A model generated the notes under the pieces. The model was not told where the DNA came from. It ran no database searches and was given only the letters and a program-made list of their open reading frames with translations. A stretch of 64,000 nt of DNA from Argopecten irradians (taxonomy: Eukaryota > Mollusca > Bivalvia > Pectinida > Pectinidae), in the NCBI RefSeq assembly GCF_041381155.1, contig NC_091138.1:31241604-31305603 (forward strand), in the 5' to 3' direction. The translations under genes and the position numbers were made by a program. This document shows positions 47,601 to 61,600 of the stretch, in pieces (within the stretch, counting starts at the first letter, position 1; each line of letters begins with the position of its first letter).

Positions 47601-50600
47601 ACTATAGATACTATAACATATATACGCAAATAAATGTTGTATGTCCTTGTGATGGAATCAAATATGAAAAAAAAAGAAAATATTCAATTATGTTAAATTA
47701 ATGAAGGCAAATTTGTTTAAATATTATACTATAATATATATAAATAATGTTGGTTAGAAATTCGTGCCAGGTCCCTGTTATTCCAAGAGGGTTAGAGGAA
47801 ACACGACCGTGCCAATAAAAAACATCAATATACCGTATGTTTATTTACTTACGTGGGTCAATATTTTCGCAATTTAAACTAAAATCAAGGAAATAATATT
47901 ATAACCATTTTAAAATTTTCGCTGTCAGTCTTTCAAGAATTTATTCAACAATTTTTAATATTTCACACTTCTAGTTTTACCCTTTATAGCAATGACCCGC
48001 AAAACTTTCGCTGTCAGTCTTTCAAGAATTTATTCAATGATTTTGAATATTTCGCGCATCTATTTTTACCCATCATCGCAATGACCCGCAAAACTTTCGC
48101 TGTCAGTCTTTCAAGAATTTATTCAATAATTTTTAATATTTTGCGCGTCTTATCTTACAATGTACCCATCATAGCAATGACCTACAAAATCGCGAAAAGA
48201 TCATCCTCGCAAAAATTACTGACTATGCATGCCGTATAGCCGGTTATTTTGGCAGGGATGATATTTTCGCCATTTCGCGGGACATTGCTAGGATCGCGAA
48301 AATTTGGTCCGCGAAAATTTGAAAAATGGTTGAATGATATCTACCCTTAAATTCATGTCGCGAAAATAAAACGATAATATGATTTTCTCGTTTTTAGATA
48401 AAAAAAAATCTTAAATATTGTTTGGTCCGCGAAAACAACCGGCTATATGGTACATGAATAACCGCTGACATTATCTAATCGAACGATCTCCTATGAAAGC
48501 TCTTGAAAAATGGTTTCCGAAACAATTTTAGAAGTTGTTTCCTTTTCTTGAAGTAAAAAGACTTTTTATACTGTTCTAACAATTGAAGTCGCAGACTTGG
48601 TCAAGTCCTTAACTGACAAGTTAAATGACCACGATATAGTTTCAGCAATCATTTGGATATTCTAGCGGTCTGTGGCTAGTTTATTGTAGTACCAGTCACT
48701 AGGCTGTGAAGGAAAAGACCTAAAAGAATGTCATCAACCAAGGATCTACTTTTTATAGGGTTTTCGTAAATATATATTGTGCTTATAATATCCTACGTAT
48801 TATATATCACGGCTGGATCATTGCTTACAACAGTAGGATTCGCTAGGTTTTGCAATGCTTTATCGCTGATTCGATGGTGAACAGTTGTTAAATATAACAT
48901 ACAAGATCCGGGATGGGAGACTCTGAGATTTTTAAGCATTGCGTGTTATTTCAATCAATACTATACATGCTTTTATGATGCTTTTTGTTGGTTTGGGGAT
49001 TTATAAGAGACACACATTTATCCATAGCTACAATACCTAGATATAGTCGGTATATTGTCACCGTTTATTTTACGGTTGTCAATGAGTTTATAATTGACAA
49101 GAGTTAGACGGCGAATGTGTATATATTTACTTATCAAGTCATGCATAGTTTACTTACCTATAAAGTTGTGACAGTTCCGCTCACAGGCTTTTTCTGGTTC
49201 ATTACACTTTCATGGATGATTTCAGCTATTTTTCTTTCTTCGGGTAGGTGTGGGACATCGATGTGGATGTGCTGATCCTACATATGTCTGTTAAAGATGG
49301 GCGTTGAAAACTAGATATCTGTAAATCAATCGAAAGCAAACACCCCATACAGATGTATTATACACCATCACATGCCCTGAAGTTATTATTTAATTTCATT
49401 GAGGAATAGTGTCATTATTTTCTAAAGTGTCACATTTCGAGGTAAATGCACGATTTAATGTTGAAATTAGTTTTTTTTTCGCGGCGAATTTCACATCTAC
49501 ATGTAAAGACTTTTACTGTGATTCAATTCAGCGTTTTAGAGCCATAATTATTCAACTGGGTATGCGTTTGAAACATTTTTGATTAAATTAGTTTTCGTGA
49601 TGTTTTAACGAAATTAAATCGAATGCAAAAATTAAGTATGTTCTTTCAAAGCATTTGTCATATTTTTCGGCCTGTCTCCTAACGTTTACTGAATATAAAT
49701 AATAATGTACATTTAAGTCGCTTTCGCGGATACCTATTTCATATAAATTCTTCAAATGCACTTACTTGCTGATTCCTCTTCATGCGATCAGTACCATCTC
49801 CAGTATTGTCTTTCTTTAAACTAACGTTTTCCACAACCATCCTGTCTTCATTCTTTAACTGTGCTTAAACGTATTTATCATTGCGGTGCGGGTCCCGTAC
49901 AAGTGACTAGGTTACTACGTTTTTTGGTTTGAAAACGTATAGTATATTATTCTTATTTCGATATATGTACATACAAATAGGATATATTTGGATTTGAAAA
50001 CAAGCTCAAAACTTATATAAATTCCTATCCCACAATAATAATTTTGAACATCTGGTTAAACCCGTCTAACTAGTAAAGACAAACTCTATTCTGAAACAGG
50101 TTAGTTACCTATTGAACCTAGACGTAATAAACATGAAACAATTATGTTCCGAAAAAATGTTCATGGACTCGTTCCTCAGTTTCTTCAGGACATGTTCCTT
50201 TCCCGGAATAATCGAATACACGATTATAATACACGTGTTGGCAATAACTTTCGACCTATCGCTTGTCGAACAATTGCATATTAAATCTCGTTTTTAAATA
50301 GACTCGAAATACATTTAAATGAATCTATCATCAGGGTTCCTACTATTCCTACTAGCGGTTGCGGGAAGGTGGTGTACAGTACGTACAATATCCTTTGGAA
50401 GTGTTACGTCTCATACCTTGTAGCATCCTCGATACTCCAGGGGTTCCGATCACTTACGATCTCTACACCCCTGGACTATCTCATAGTGAAATTGAAGGCA
50501 GCTCAGCGGAAAACATTTGACCAATCACAGACCAGCAAAGATTTCCTTTGAAAACTACAGAGAGAGCAACGCCTAACATCAAAGCCACACAGTCAACCAC

Positions 50601-53600
50601 AGTGTACCGTTATACGGCTCTTTTGATGTACATCAAAGGACTAAATTACCTGTTCTATTCTGTTGCCTCCAGTTTTACGATGAGATAGTCCAGGGGTGTA
50701 GAGATCGTAAGTGATCGGAACCCCTGGAGTATAGAGGATGACCTTGTAGAAACTCCCCGGACTTTCCCGGAGCCAGTCGTATTTTTTCTTTCCGATTGGT
50801 CCATTTTTGTTCTTCGGAACAAATCAGTGCGAAAACAAGAAATAGTTGATGCCATCCTCGATACTCCAGGGGTTCCGATCACTTACGATCTCTACACCCC
50901 TGGACTATCTCATAGTGAAATTGAAGGCAGCTCAGCTGAAAACATTTGACCAATCACAGGCCAGCAAAGATTTCCTTTGAAGACTACAGAGAGAGCGACG
51001 CCTAACATCAAAGCCACACAGTCAACCAATGTGTACCGTTATACGGTTCTTTTGATGTACATCAAATGATTAAATTACTTGTTCTATTCTGTTGCCTCCA
51101 GTTTTACCATGAGATAGCCCAGGGGTGTAGAGATCGTAAGTGATCGGAACCCCTGGAATATCGAGGATGAGTTGATGCATGACTATCATTTACGCAATTT
51201 CCTATGTGTCATTTATTGTAGGATGGTTCCGAATAAACTGTTCTGCAAATTTGTGAACGCAAAGAAATTATCTCCGCATTTAGTGTATATATCAATAATT
51301 TTGTTCCATTTGTAGGTGCTGCTTGCCACGCCTTTCGTTGAAGCCCAGTTTTCTCTCACCTGTCCAACAGGTAAGTAATACTCCTTAGGACAATGATCCA
51401 AATCAATATTGATGCAGGGTATAGGTCTGATCATTCTTTTCCAAAGATTGTTTTAAAATGTAATGAATTCAAAAAAGGTAAAGGGCTAAAAAGGGTAAAA
51501 TTTAACAACTCATTCATACATGATCAAGAATATTTGAACCTGGTAAATAATACAATTAAATAATACAATTAAATTGGTGAAAGCACAGTACTGTTTGCCA
51601 ATATATAATCTTGACTCTATTGATAATATTCAGGATAGCAGCCTACAATTTATAATAAATGATCAACTGTTTCTTGAGACACTTTTAATGGAAATAAGAG
51701 GAAGAACAATATCTTATTCATCTTTTAAAAAGAAACAAAAGAATTTAAGAGAAAACAATCTGAAAGAAGATATAAGTAAACTTGAAAATCAAACTGCTGT
51801 TGATATAGATCTAGATGAATTGAATTGAAAAAAAGAAGGAATTAGAAGAGATTCGGTTGGAAAAACTTAAAAGTAGTGTAATTCGGTCAAAAGATTTATG
51901 GATAAAAGAAGGGGAAAAGCATACTGCAATATTTTTTAAATATAGAAAGTAGAAATTATGTATCAAAATTTATTCCAAACTTGAGAAAGAAAATGGAGAG
52001 TTTATCACTAATCAAGATGAAATTCTTAGTGAAGTTAAATCCTTTTATGAACAATTATACTCTGTTGACAAGAACATTGAGGAAGTAGATTTAGAAGAAT
52101 TTAAAAAGGTTGTGAAGTTCCAAAATTAAATAATACAGAATCTTCGAGTATGGAGGGTCAAATAACGTTTGAAGAAGCATCAACAACTCTTAAAAATATG
52201 AAAAATAATAAAAGTCTGGGATCGGATGGATACACTTCAGAGTTTTTCAAATGTTTTTGAAGTAAAATGGGGCTTTTCGTTGTTTGTTCTATTAATTATG
52301 GGTACTTAAATTGTCAACTTTCAATTACACAACGTCAGGGCATTATCACCTGTATTCCAAAGCCAAACAAATCAAGATACTGTATTAAAAACTGGCGTCC
52401 AATTTCTACATTGTATATAAAATAGCTTCTGGACCAATAGCTAACAGGATTAAAAATATTTTGGGTAAAATTTTAAATTCAGACCAGACAGGTTTTATTT
52501 CTGAACGATATTTAGGAGAAAATACAAGATTTATTTATGACATGATGCAATACACTGAGGAATATGATATCCCTGGAATGTTGTTAATAATTGATTTCGA
52601 AAAAGCTTTTGACTCCGTTTCCTGGAAATTTATTGATAAAACTCTGAAATACTTTTATTTTGGAAATAGTTTAAGAAATTGGATAAAAGTTTTACATCAT
52701 AATGCTAGCTCTGCAATTAATCAAGGAGGTAATTTGTCTTCATTTTTTAATATTATGCGCGGTTGTCGTCAAGGCGATCCAATCGCCCCTTATATTTTTA
52801 TCATCTGTGCAGAAGTCTTAGCTACTCGTATTAGAAATAACAGAAACATTGTTGGTATAAATATAGAAAATTGTAGTATTTTAAATTCTCAATATGCTGA
52901 TGATACTTCTCTAATACTTGATGGATCTGAAAACTCTTTGAAGGCAGCTGTTACAGAATTAAATAGTTATGCCAAAATTTCAGGACTTAAAATAAATAGT
53001 AAAAAAGTAGTGATAAACTTATTCCGAGCTTGAACTTGCAATGGGGAGTTACTAAATTTACACTTCTTGGTATTGACTTTCATGTTGATCTTCATAAAAT
53101 ACCAAAATTGAACTTTGATAAAAACTTTAAAAAAATGTTTGTATTAAAAAATTTAATACAAACATGGAACAAAAGGAAAATATCTCCTATTGGTAGAGTG
53201 TGTATCATAAAATCTCTCTTAATTTCTCAGTTAAATCATCTTTTTATTTCACTTCCAAATCCAGATGAAAATTTTGTAAAACATCTTAACACAGTTCTTT
53301 TTAATTTTCTTTGGAATAGCAACTCAGATAAAGTTAAGCGAGATGTAGTTATCCAGAATTATATAGATGGAGGTTTGATAATGATTCATCTTTCATCGTT
53401 TATAGACTCGTTAAAGATAGGATGGATAAGAAGAATTTTTAGATCAACTGGTAAATGGCAAATGATTCTAAAAACTAAAGTAAACTTTCTTCATTTGGCA
53501 AACTGTGGAAGTGAATATCTAAATAAAATTTTATCTAATTGTAAGAATGATTTTCGGAAGGGTGTATTTACAGCATGGTTCAAACTAAGATTAAAGGATA

Positions 53601-55625
53601 ACCAATTAGAAGCGGAAAAACACTCTGTTTTTAAGACACCAATTTGGTACAATAAAAACATTATTGTTGGAAATAAAACGATTTTCTACCAATCATGGAT
53701 TAGAAAGGGAATTTCAATTATACAAGACCTGTTAAAAAAAGACCTGTTACCACCAATCTCTACCATTACCTTACCGTACCATCAATCTCTACCATTACCT
53801 TACCGTACCAAAAATCTCTGCTATTACCTTACCGTACCAAAAATCTCTACCATTACCTTACCGTACCAAAAATCTCTACCATTACCTTACCGTACCACCA
53901 ATCTCTACCATTACCTCACCGTACCACCAATCTCTACCATTACCTTACCGTACCACCAATCTCTACCATTACCTTACCGTACCACCAATCTCTACCATTA
54001 CCTTACCGTACCACCAATCTCTACCATTACCTTACCGTACCACCAATCTCTACCATTACCTTACCGTACCACCAATCTCTACCATTACCTTACCGTACCA
54101 AAAATCTCTGCTATTACCTTACCGTACCACCAATCTCTACCATTACCTTACCGTACCACTAATCTCTACCATTACCTTACCGTACCACCAATCTCTACCA
54201 TTACCTTACCGTACCACCTTACCGTACCAACAATCTCTACCATTACCTTACCGTACCGACAATCTCTACCATTACCTTACCGTACCGACAATATCAATAA
54301 TTATATTAATACATGTACCCTACCAAATTCTACTAGAAGCTTGCCATCTCAAGGAATATATTTAAATTAAACTTTACAATTATCTCAAAGATGCTTCACC
54401 GCTGAGAGGCCATAAACGATACTTACTACTAAGACAATAATTGGTGTTTACCCATGTACATTTATGTCTAATTAAGACAAACAAATGATATAAAATAACT
54501 GTTTTGCTTTTTTTGAATGTGCAATCAGCACTTCATTCCAAAGAGGGCATATTGTCATGGACTTTTTTTCGGGACTCAATTTTGTTCAATATTTTTATCT
54601 TGAAGTAAAATAAGAAACTCAAACTTTTCATTGGTGGTAAAAGGGTAAAGTAAGTAAATTTTTTAACCGAAGAAAAATACTTATTCGTCTGCTACTGATT
54701 TTGATTACCGTAGCATATCTTGGTTATTCTTTCGATAACTACCACTCTCCAATACCGCTCCAATATCTACCAATTACCTACCAAACGTATCGTACTATCT
54801 TTCTAGTATCACTCAATTCCACCAATCTCCGATATCAGTCAATTATACAAAGTTACTTTCCTTACGATCTCTAAATTCAAATTTCATTTTGATTTCTATT
54901 TCAGGCTACCAGATGAAGGATACGTACTGTTACAAGACAGCGTATACCCCGTTAAACTGGTATAAGGCCTCCGAAGCATGTCAAAGGTAGGTATATCTTT
55001 CAAGGACTTTTGACAGGTATTCTTTGTTTTACTTTTTTTTTTTATTCATGACCATTACCCTAGATTAACTTGCAGGTGTTGGGTACATACATCCTTTGGG
55101 TGTTTTGGTCCATGTTTCAGACATTTCCCATTCACCCCTTAAAATCATAATGGGCTCTCCTAGCCTTTGAATTAGAAGAGTTCAAATGCGTCTTCAGTGG
55201 TCACAAAATGTTTAGAATCCGAGGTTTACTGAGGGTTTTTACCACAATTTGTGATCCCGATGGAGCACGTGTAAACGGGCTCCATTATCATTATACCCTC
55301 ATAACCTCAACAAAAAATAAAAATGTATTCCTTATTTTTACAGTTTTTTCACGTAAATGAATATTATTTATTCTCGCGGCAGTTGCATATCTTTTATCTA
55401 AAATACCCATATTTTTCCTCTCCCGTCATCGTCAACGAATTCGACTGAACAGCTGATTGGAATCGAATCATTCATATGTTCCCACCAAAAATGGGGTCAT
55501 GGCCCCACGTTGCTACGCCATCGACTATTCCCGTAACAATAGAATCTGTCCTATCATTATACACTGATAATGATAATACTAGAAAGCATGATTATTGAGT
55601 CCATGTCAGTGCAAACTGTAAATAT

Positions 55626-55659
<34 letters not shown>

Positions 55660-58600
55660 TAAACTGTAAATATTCTTATATATCCTCCATATCCACATAT
55701 GAATTCTAACTTCATTTCATACCTCGACGTTTGTTCTATGGCAATTTTACCATTATAATATTCCGCCATTTTGAAAGAAGTTTGACAAAACTGCGAATAA
55801 AAGTCAATTATCCATGAAACAAATCTCGTTGTTTTCATCATTTGTTTCTGAAAAGGAAAGTTTACATTTTACCGAGTGATTGTAATTTTGTTGACGCAAT
55901 GACGTCACGAGACTGTATTGTATCGATATATACAAATATAATACAGCCTCGGACGACATGGGCAACGTCGCTTGAAAATAATGACACGGGATAGACCAGT
56001 ATGTTATTTGCCCGTGATATTGACGGTGAAATCAGGAAACAATTAACAGTATAAAACAATTCTATTTAGTCTATCGTTATATTATAATACATTTACAAAA
56101 AGGCAAAAAAATAGAAGCGATTCCTGTTCAAGTCAAGAATAAAAAAAAAACCAAATCTGAAATCGAATCATATGATAGCCACTCCCACTGTTATAGATAT
56201 GTTGTCAACATATAGTCACATTGTATACATCATTGTACCTGTTTTGTCACATACTCTCGGATCTGCGGAACTGTGCACATTTATCAGTGCGTTGTGCACG
56301 TGATACATTGTAGCTGCAATATTGTAGCTCGAAAGACTTTTAGGCAGAAAATGGTGTGGTCTTTAGAGCTACAATTGGTGCCTACTACTGCTAATGGAGC
56401 AAAGTAATGATTATGCAAACCATTATAAAACGTTTGTTTGCATTTCATCTTACTTGTTCGATATCGCTTACTTGCTAGGCAGTAAAGCCGAACCACATGA
56501 ATTATTAAATTCTCACCGAGGCATTATATTTTTACGTAATACATATGAAGGTCTTTCTGAAGGGAATATTTACGGCAAGTCCAGAAATTGTGAATATGAC
56601 GTCGTGTGAGCGGTACAGTAGATATTAAGAATTGTAGTTACGGAAGCGTATTAGGCTCACGTACGAAAATACTTTTTAGGATAGCGAAAATATTTTATTT
56701 GGCGGCCGTCAGATTATTAAGTGGCGGCCGCCAAATAATTATCAAGTGGCCGATTCGCTATCCTAAAAATTATTTTCGTACGTGAGCCTAATACGCTTGC
56801 GTAGTTATGTTTGTTTTGGACAAAAATAAAATGTAAATGCATGCAAACCTACAAAAAATATAGAAAACTGTGCCGTACATATTCGTTCTATGCACGTGAT
56901 GAATGCGCTAGAAATATCACGTCTTGTCTGCGTGCTCAGCCCAAAACAAGAATGGTGTGGTACATTCGAATTTCCTTATACGTTCAGTGCAGTCTTACCA
57001 AGTGAAGTTGCACGGTGCGCGTGCCCGGGGTGTGACCTCTCAATTTAGAAAATTTTCCGCTGTTCGGCGCATTTTCTAAAACGTTCAAGTATGCAACACC
57101 TTTAATTATAAAAATTAATACACATCAACTAGACTGTTTTTGAAGTTTTTATCCTTGCATGTCTTATACATACATTCTCAAATGTTATCTCGAACGATCT
57201 AAGAAGTAATACATAACTATTTTTATACATGTATCAATATATCCAATGCTTCGCTGTCGATTGTTTTACCGTCGATATTCGCATTCTTGAAAAAGAAGTT
57301 ACTGCGTGAAACGCAATTGAAACTTTTGAAACTGTGAACGGCAACTAGAAGACAAGTCGCACATGTCTATGTATACAGTAGGCCTATATGTAGAAGATAG
57401 TGGGGTGGTTGTTTGAAATGTAGAGGGCCGGTACCTTTGCTTCCCTATTTACGTTTCACCTTCCTACGTCATAACAAATTTCAACAAATATAGATCTAGT
57501 GCGTCTTGTTTACACCAAAGAGGAAATTTCGATGACTAGTGTAGGCCTACGTTACGTAACGCCACGGATAGGATCGCCATCTTGGATCCAAATGTTACGT
57601 GCACGTTTCGGTTTTCCGCTAGGTTGCGCTCCGCTCACTGCTGATGAGGCGGGAACCTGTCTCAACCGGAATCATTCCGTAATATTAATAGACCTATATA
57701 CGTTGGTGTTGGGCCTCGTACCCGTAAACGAATTATACGTCACGGTATGTTAAACCCCTCAACGCCATAGGTGACGCGTAAAAAAGGAAGGCTAAAAACG
57801 CGTACGTGCGATTAAAACGAAGACATACCAGGTAGACGTGTTACAACAAACAAGTGTGCCAGGAAGTGGCCAGCATATTAGCATGGGCCTTTATTGAAAC
57901 ATTGTTTAATTCAATATTGCATATTTTTTTATCGCTTTTCTAATTTTGTATACCTATTTTAGCATGGTGAAATTGTAGCGAAGAAATAAAAAACTATGAA
58001 TTACGATTTATTATTAAAGATCGATATACATATTTAGCCCAATATCACCAGTATGAAAATATCCTAAATTTCTACATCAAAAACAAAAACTTAAAAGATT
58101 GAACGAAAGGTATTGAAATTAAACTACTGCTGAAATAAGTTTACGTTTACTTTATGCTTTATATGATAGAGCCTAACAATGGGACGAATGTGTTATTGCT
58201 GTTTTCTGTTTCAGTGAGGGGAGTCAGCTGGTGTGGATTGTTGACTGGGATGAGAACGAATATGTGAAAACTTTGCTTAGTGCAGCACCACAGAATATGT
58301 ACTGGACAGGTATACAACATTGTTTTTTGTTACTTTGTAAAACCCCTCCCCCCAAACTTTTTGGAAAGGGGAGCAAACCAAACATGTCTTTTTGTCCTCC
58401 TCCGCCCCTTCTACTTTTTGTCATTTGAAATTAAAAACTTTTCATATCACCAAAAAAAGGTTAGGAAGTTTTGATAAAATATCTTTAAAATTAGCTATCA
58501 ACCACTTCATCCATTTGCAACAGAAAAACAGTATTACAGTGTACTAAGTTTTGTGTGGATGGGGGTGAAGGGGATGGAGGGGGTTGGGAAAGGGGAATGA

Positions 58601-61600
58601 AAAGGGTGCATGTATATAATTTTTTTAATGAAATTCTATCTTTTTCAACCCTAATCCCACCTCTTAAATTGTGCTTACATTTATTATTTAAAATATTAAT
58701 ATGTTGTATCAATACAGTATCAATAGAATTCATTTCCACCCCTTTTTTGTATAACAGGTTTGAAGAAGCAAGGATCTAACTGGAGATGGGAAGGCAATTC
58801 AGAAGACTACAACCTATATTATGGTTTCTGGGAAGATATGCAGCCTGATGAAGTTTCGATTAACGCCACATGTGTTGCTGGTGTTGTGAATGGCGACTGG
58901 ACAGTTGCACCCACTTGTGACAGAAATTGGCTGCCTTTCATTTGCAAGACAATGGCTTATCCACAAAGTAAGCCAGTTCCTTGCGGGGCATTTGAATTTG
59001 GAATTTTACATTGTAAATGGTGAAATTGGGAATATATGTTATTTAAGCATGCTAAAATGCCATAATTTCTCAAAAAAAAATCATTTCAGCTACTTGTATA
59101 CTAAAGAATTTTTTTTCATGTTTTGATAAGAAATTTGACTACCGATTGTGAAACATTATACTGAGGAACAAATTTCCACACTTACGACAACATTGCAGTA
59201 TATGGCTATTCATTTCTCCCAGTTTTCACTTAGCTATTTCAATCCTAGAAGAGACACAAATTTTTGGTTCTTATATGCAGACACTTACATATGTGAAATA
59301 CTGTATCAAGATCAATGACTAAAACGTCTTGTGACTCAACCTGATTTTAGATATGTGTGACTGTGTAACAACAAATTGTATTGCCTATGATAATTACATA
59401 TATAGAATAAACTACTCAATCAATGCAGATAATTTGTCTATATTTTAGTACGTACATAATTCAATGGATATGTTGCTACATGAATAGTAGTCTTGAAGCA
59501 TCAAAAAATAACTCTTGGTAGATTGCAGTACAACAGACAGCATTTCATCCACCGATAAACATACTTCAAGGCTGTTGAAAAAATAAACTTAGATCGAAAA
59601 TTAGTTGCCTCAAGTAATCTTTATCTGGGTTATGGGTTCACCACAGATTGATCTACTTGTGATGTGACATCAACGTTAGGACTAGTATGATGACAAAAAA
59701 TTATGATGTTGGGTCTAATCGTACTCAGATTAATTTTACAATCCCGTAACTGATATTGAGAATGGATTTAATTTTTCCAGCTTCATTTAAATGCAGCAGA
59801 GGACCTGCAATCAGCGCCAGACATACCTGTGATGGCTTTAACGACTGTGAGGACGGATCAGATGAAGTAAATTGTAACATCAGTAAGTAATTGAGTAGGT
59901 AAACATACAGGTAAACTCAGGTATGGCAAGGCAAAGTTAATTGGACGAAGCAATATGATGTCTCTACTCCGCTGTGTTTCACAAGTAATTCACAAGAAAA
60001 TGTGATGTAAGCTTACAGCGACAGCAGACTGGCACAGATATTGGTAGAATAAATGTTACTAGGTATATAGATAGATATTAAAATAACATGAAAACCTTCC
60101 ATAACATTGGTTTTTTTTTGGTCGAATCTACAGCCGAACTTCGGCTGTTTCCCCTAGCCAAAAAATGCCTTATTTTCCCAATTTTGAAATCAAATTTCCC
60201 AATAAAAACTGATCAAATTCAGTGACTTTTGTGTTAATAATTTGTAATAGATTTTCATTCCTAAAATGTGGAAATATAGTCTTCATTACTTAAACAAATA
60301 ATTTGGGATTAGAAACAATTTCTATTTCACAAAATGAAAACAAAATCGAAATGAGCATAAACTAGGTCGCAAGGTGCACCTTCAGTTCAGAGACGTTTTA
60401 CAGACTTTCAAGCTGATAAAAACAATAGTTAACTGCTTTTAAGTTATATTACAATGTTTCTAAGGTTAACCTACATTTTTAGTCGTATAATTATAATTTT
60501 TTCGACATAACCAAGGAGTTTTTCTGTGTAAAACGATCTCTGTTCAAGGTAGGAAGTAGCACTTGGGATCTAATCATGGAGCCGGAATCCGGTTTCCGGA
60601 ATTCAGGAATTTAGAAAAAATGTAAAAGTGAAACGAAAAAAAAACGTTTTAAAAATGCAAAAAGTGCTGAAAATTAATTGTTTTATTTTTCTTCTAATTA
60701 TAGAAGTAAAATATCCTGTGAAATAGCATTAGAAATTTTTATTAGATAATTCTCAAGTTTTTGATTTTCAATTTTCTAGTAAGTACAGAACTGCGAAAAA
60801 AAATATGGTATTTTTTGGGGGCAATGGAATTCAATTTTGGGCAATTGCAAGGTAATAGTTGGGCCCTACTTGCCTGGGGCAAGTAGTTTTGAAAAATTTT
60901 TACACCCCTGAAATTTTTCCCAATTTCTTCCAAATTCCGAGTTATTTTCCCAATTGAAAAGGCATGGGCTGTTGAAAATAATAAGTGAAAAAAACACTGC
61001 ATAACTTGACAATATACTTGGCTTTGACCTCCTTTAGGTTTTAGAAAGGGACCAAACAGGTACAAACAATAGGTAACTCCTCAAATCTTTGATGAAATAA
61101 ACTTTATCGTGTTCTCATTTTGACTTTGCTGGGCTTTACAAGCCAGGTGAGCAATACAGGACCAATGAGCCTCTTTATGTACTGAATCTTATAAACGATA
61201 TTGAAAACCCTGGTACTATATATACTTAAAGTTGTTAAAGGGACATAACCAATGTGAATTAAATTTCTATAAAATAAATAAATTAATTCAACACCAGGTA
61301 CATGGCCACCTCGACTTTCATAGCTACAGGATAGTCTAAATTCTCCAACAAAAGATTATATAATATAGATGCATCTGAAACGGTCAATAGGATAAAAACT
61401 TATTCTGCTGGACAGATGTGATTGTCGACATTGACCACAGTGGACATTGTGTACCGGTTACAGTATGACCTCCGGCATAGAAAAGCCACTTATACTTACC
61501 GTAGAATTGACTACTCCGAAGATTTCATAGGTGACACTCTTAATTGGCTAACCATAGGGGTCATGCTGAGGTGACCCCGAACGGAGAGTTGTTAGATCTT

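Noticed and set aside
53030..54370. 446-residue protein with 29-residue repeats as a novel repeat protein
   Set aside because: The N-terminal part is degenerate LINE ORF2, and the repeats are a frame-cycling minisatellite with no stops by composition.
57499..57753. 84-residue frame in the CpG-rich patch as a gene
   Set aside because: No domain, no splice context, and it sits inside the lectin intron; GC-rich sequence has fewer chance stops.
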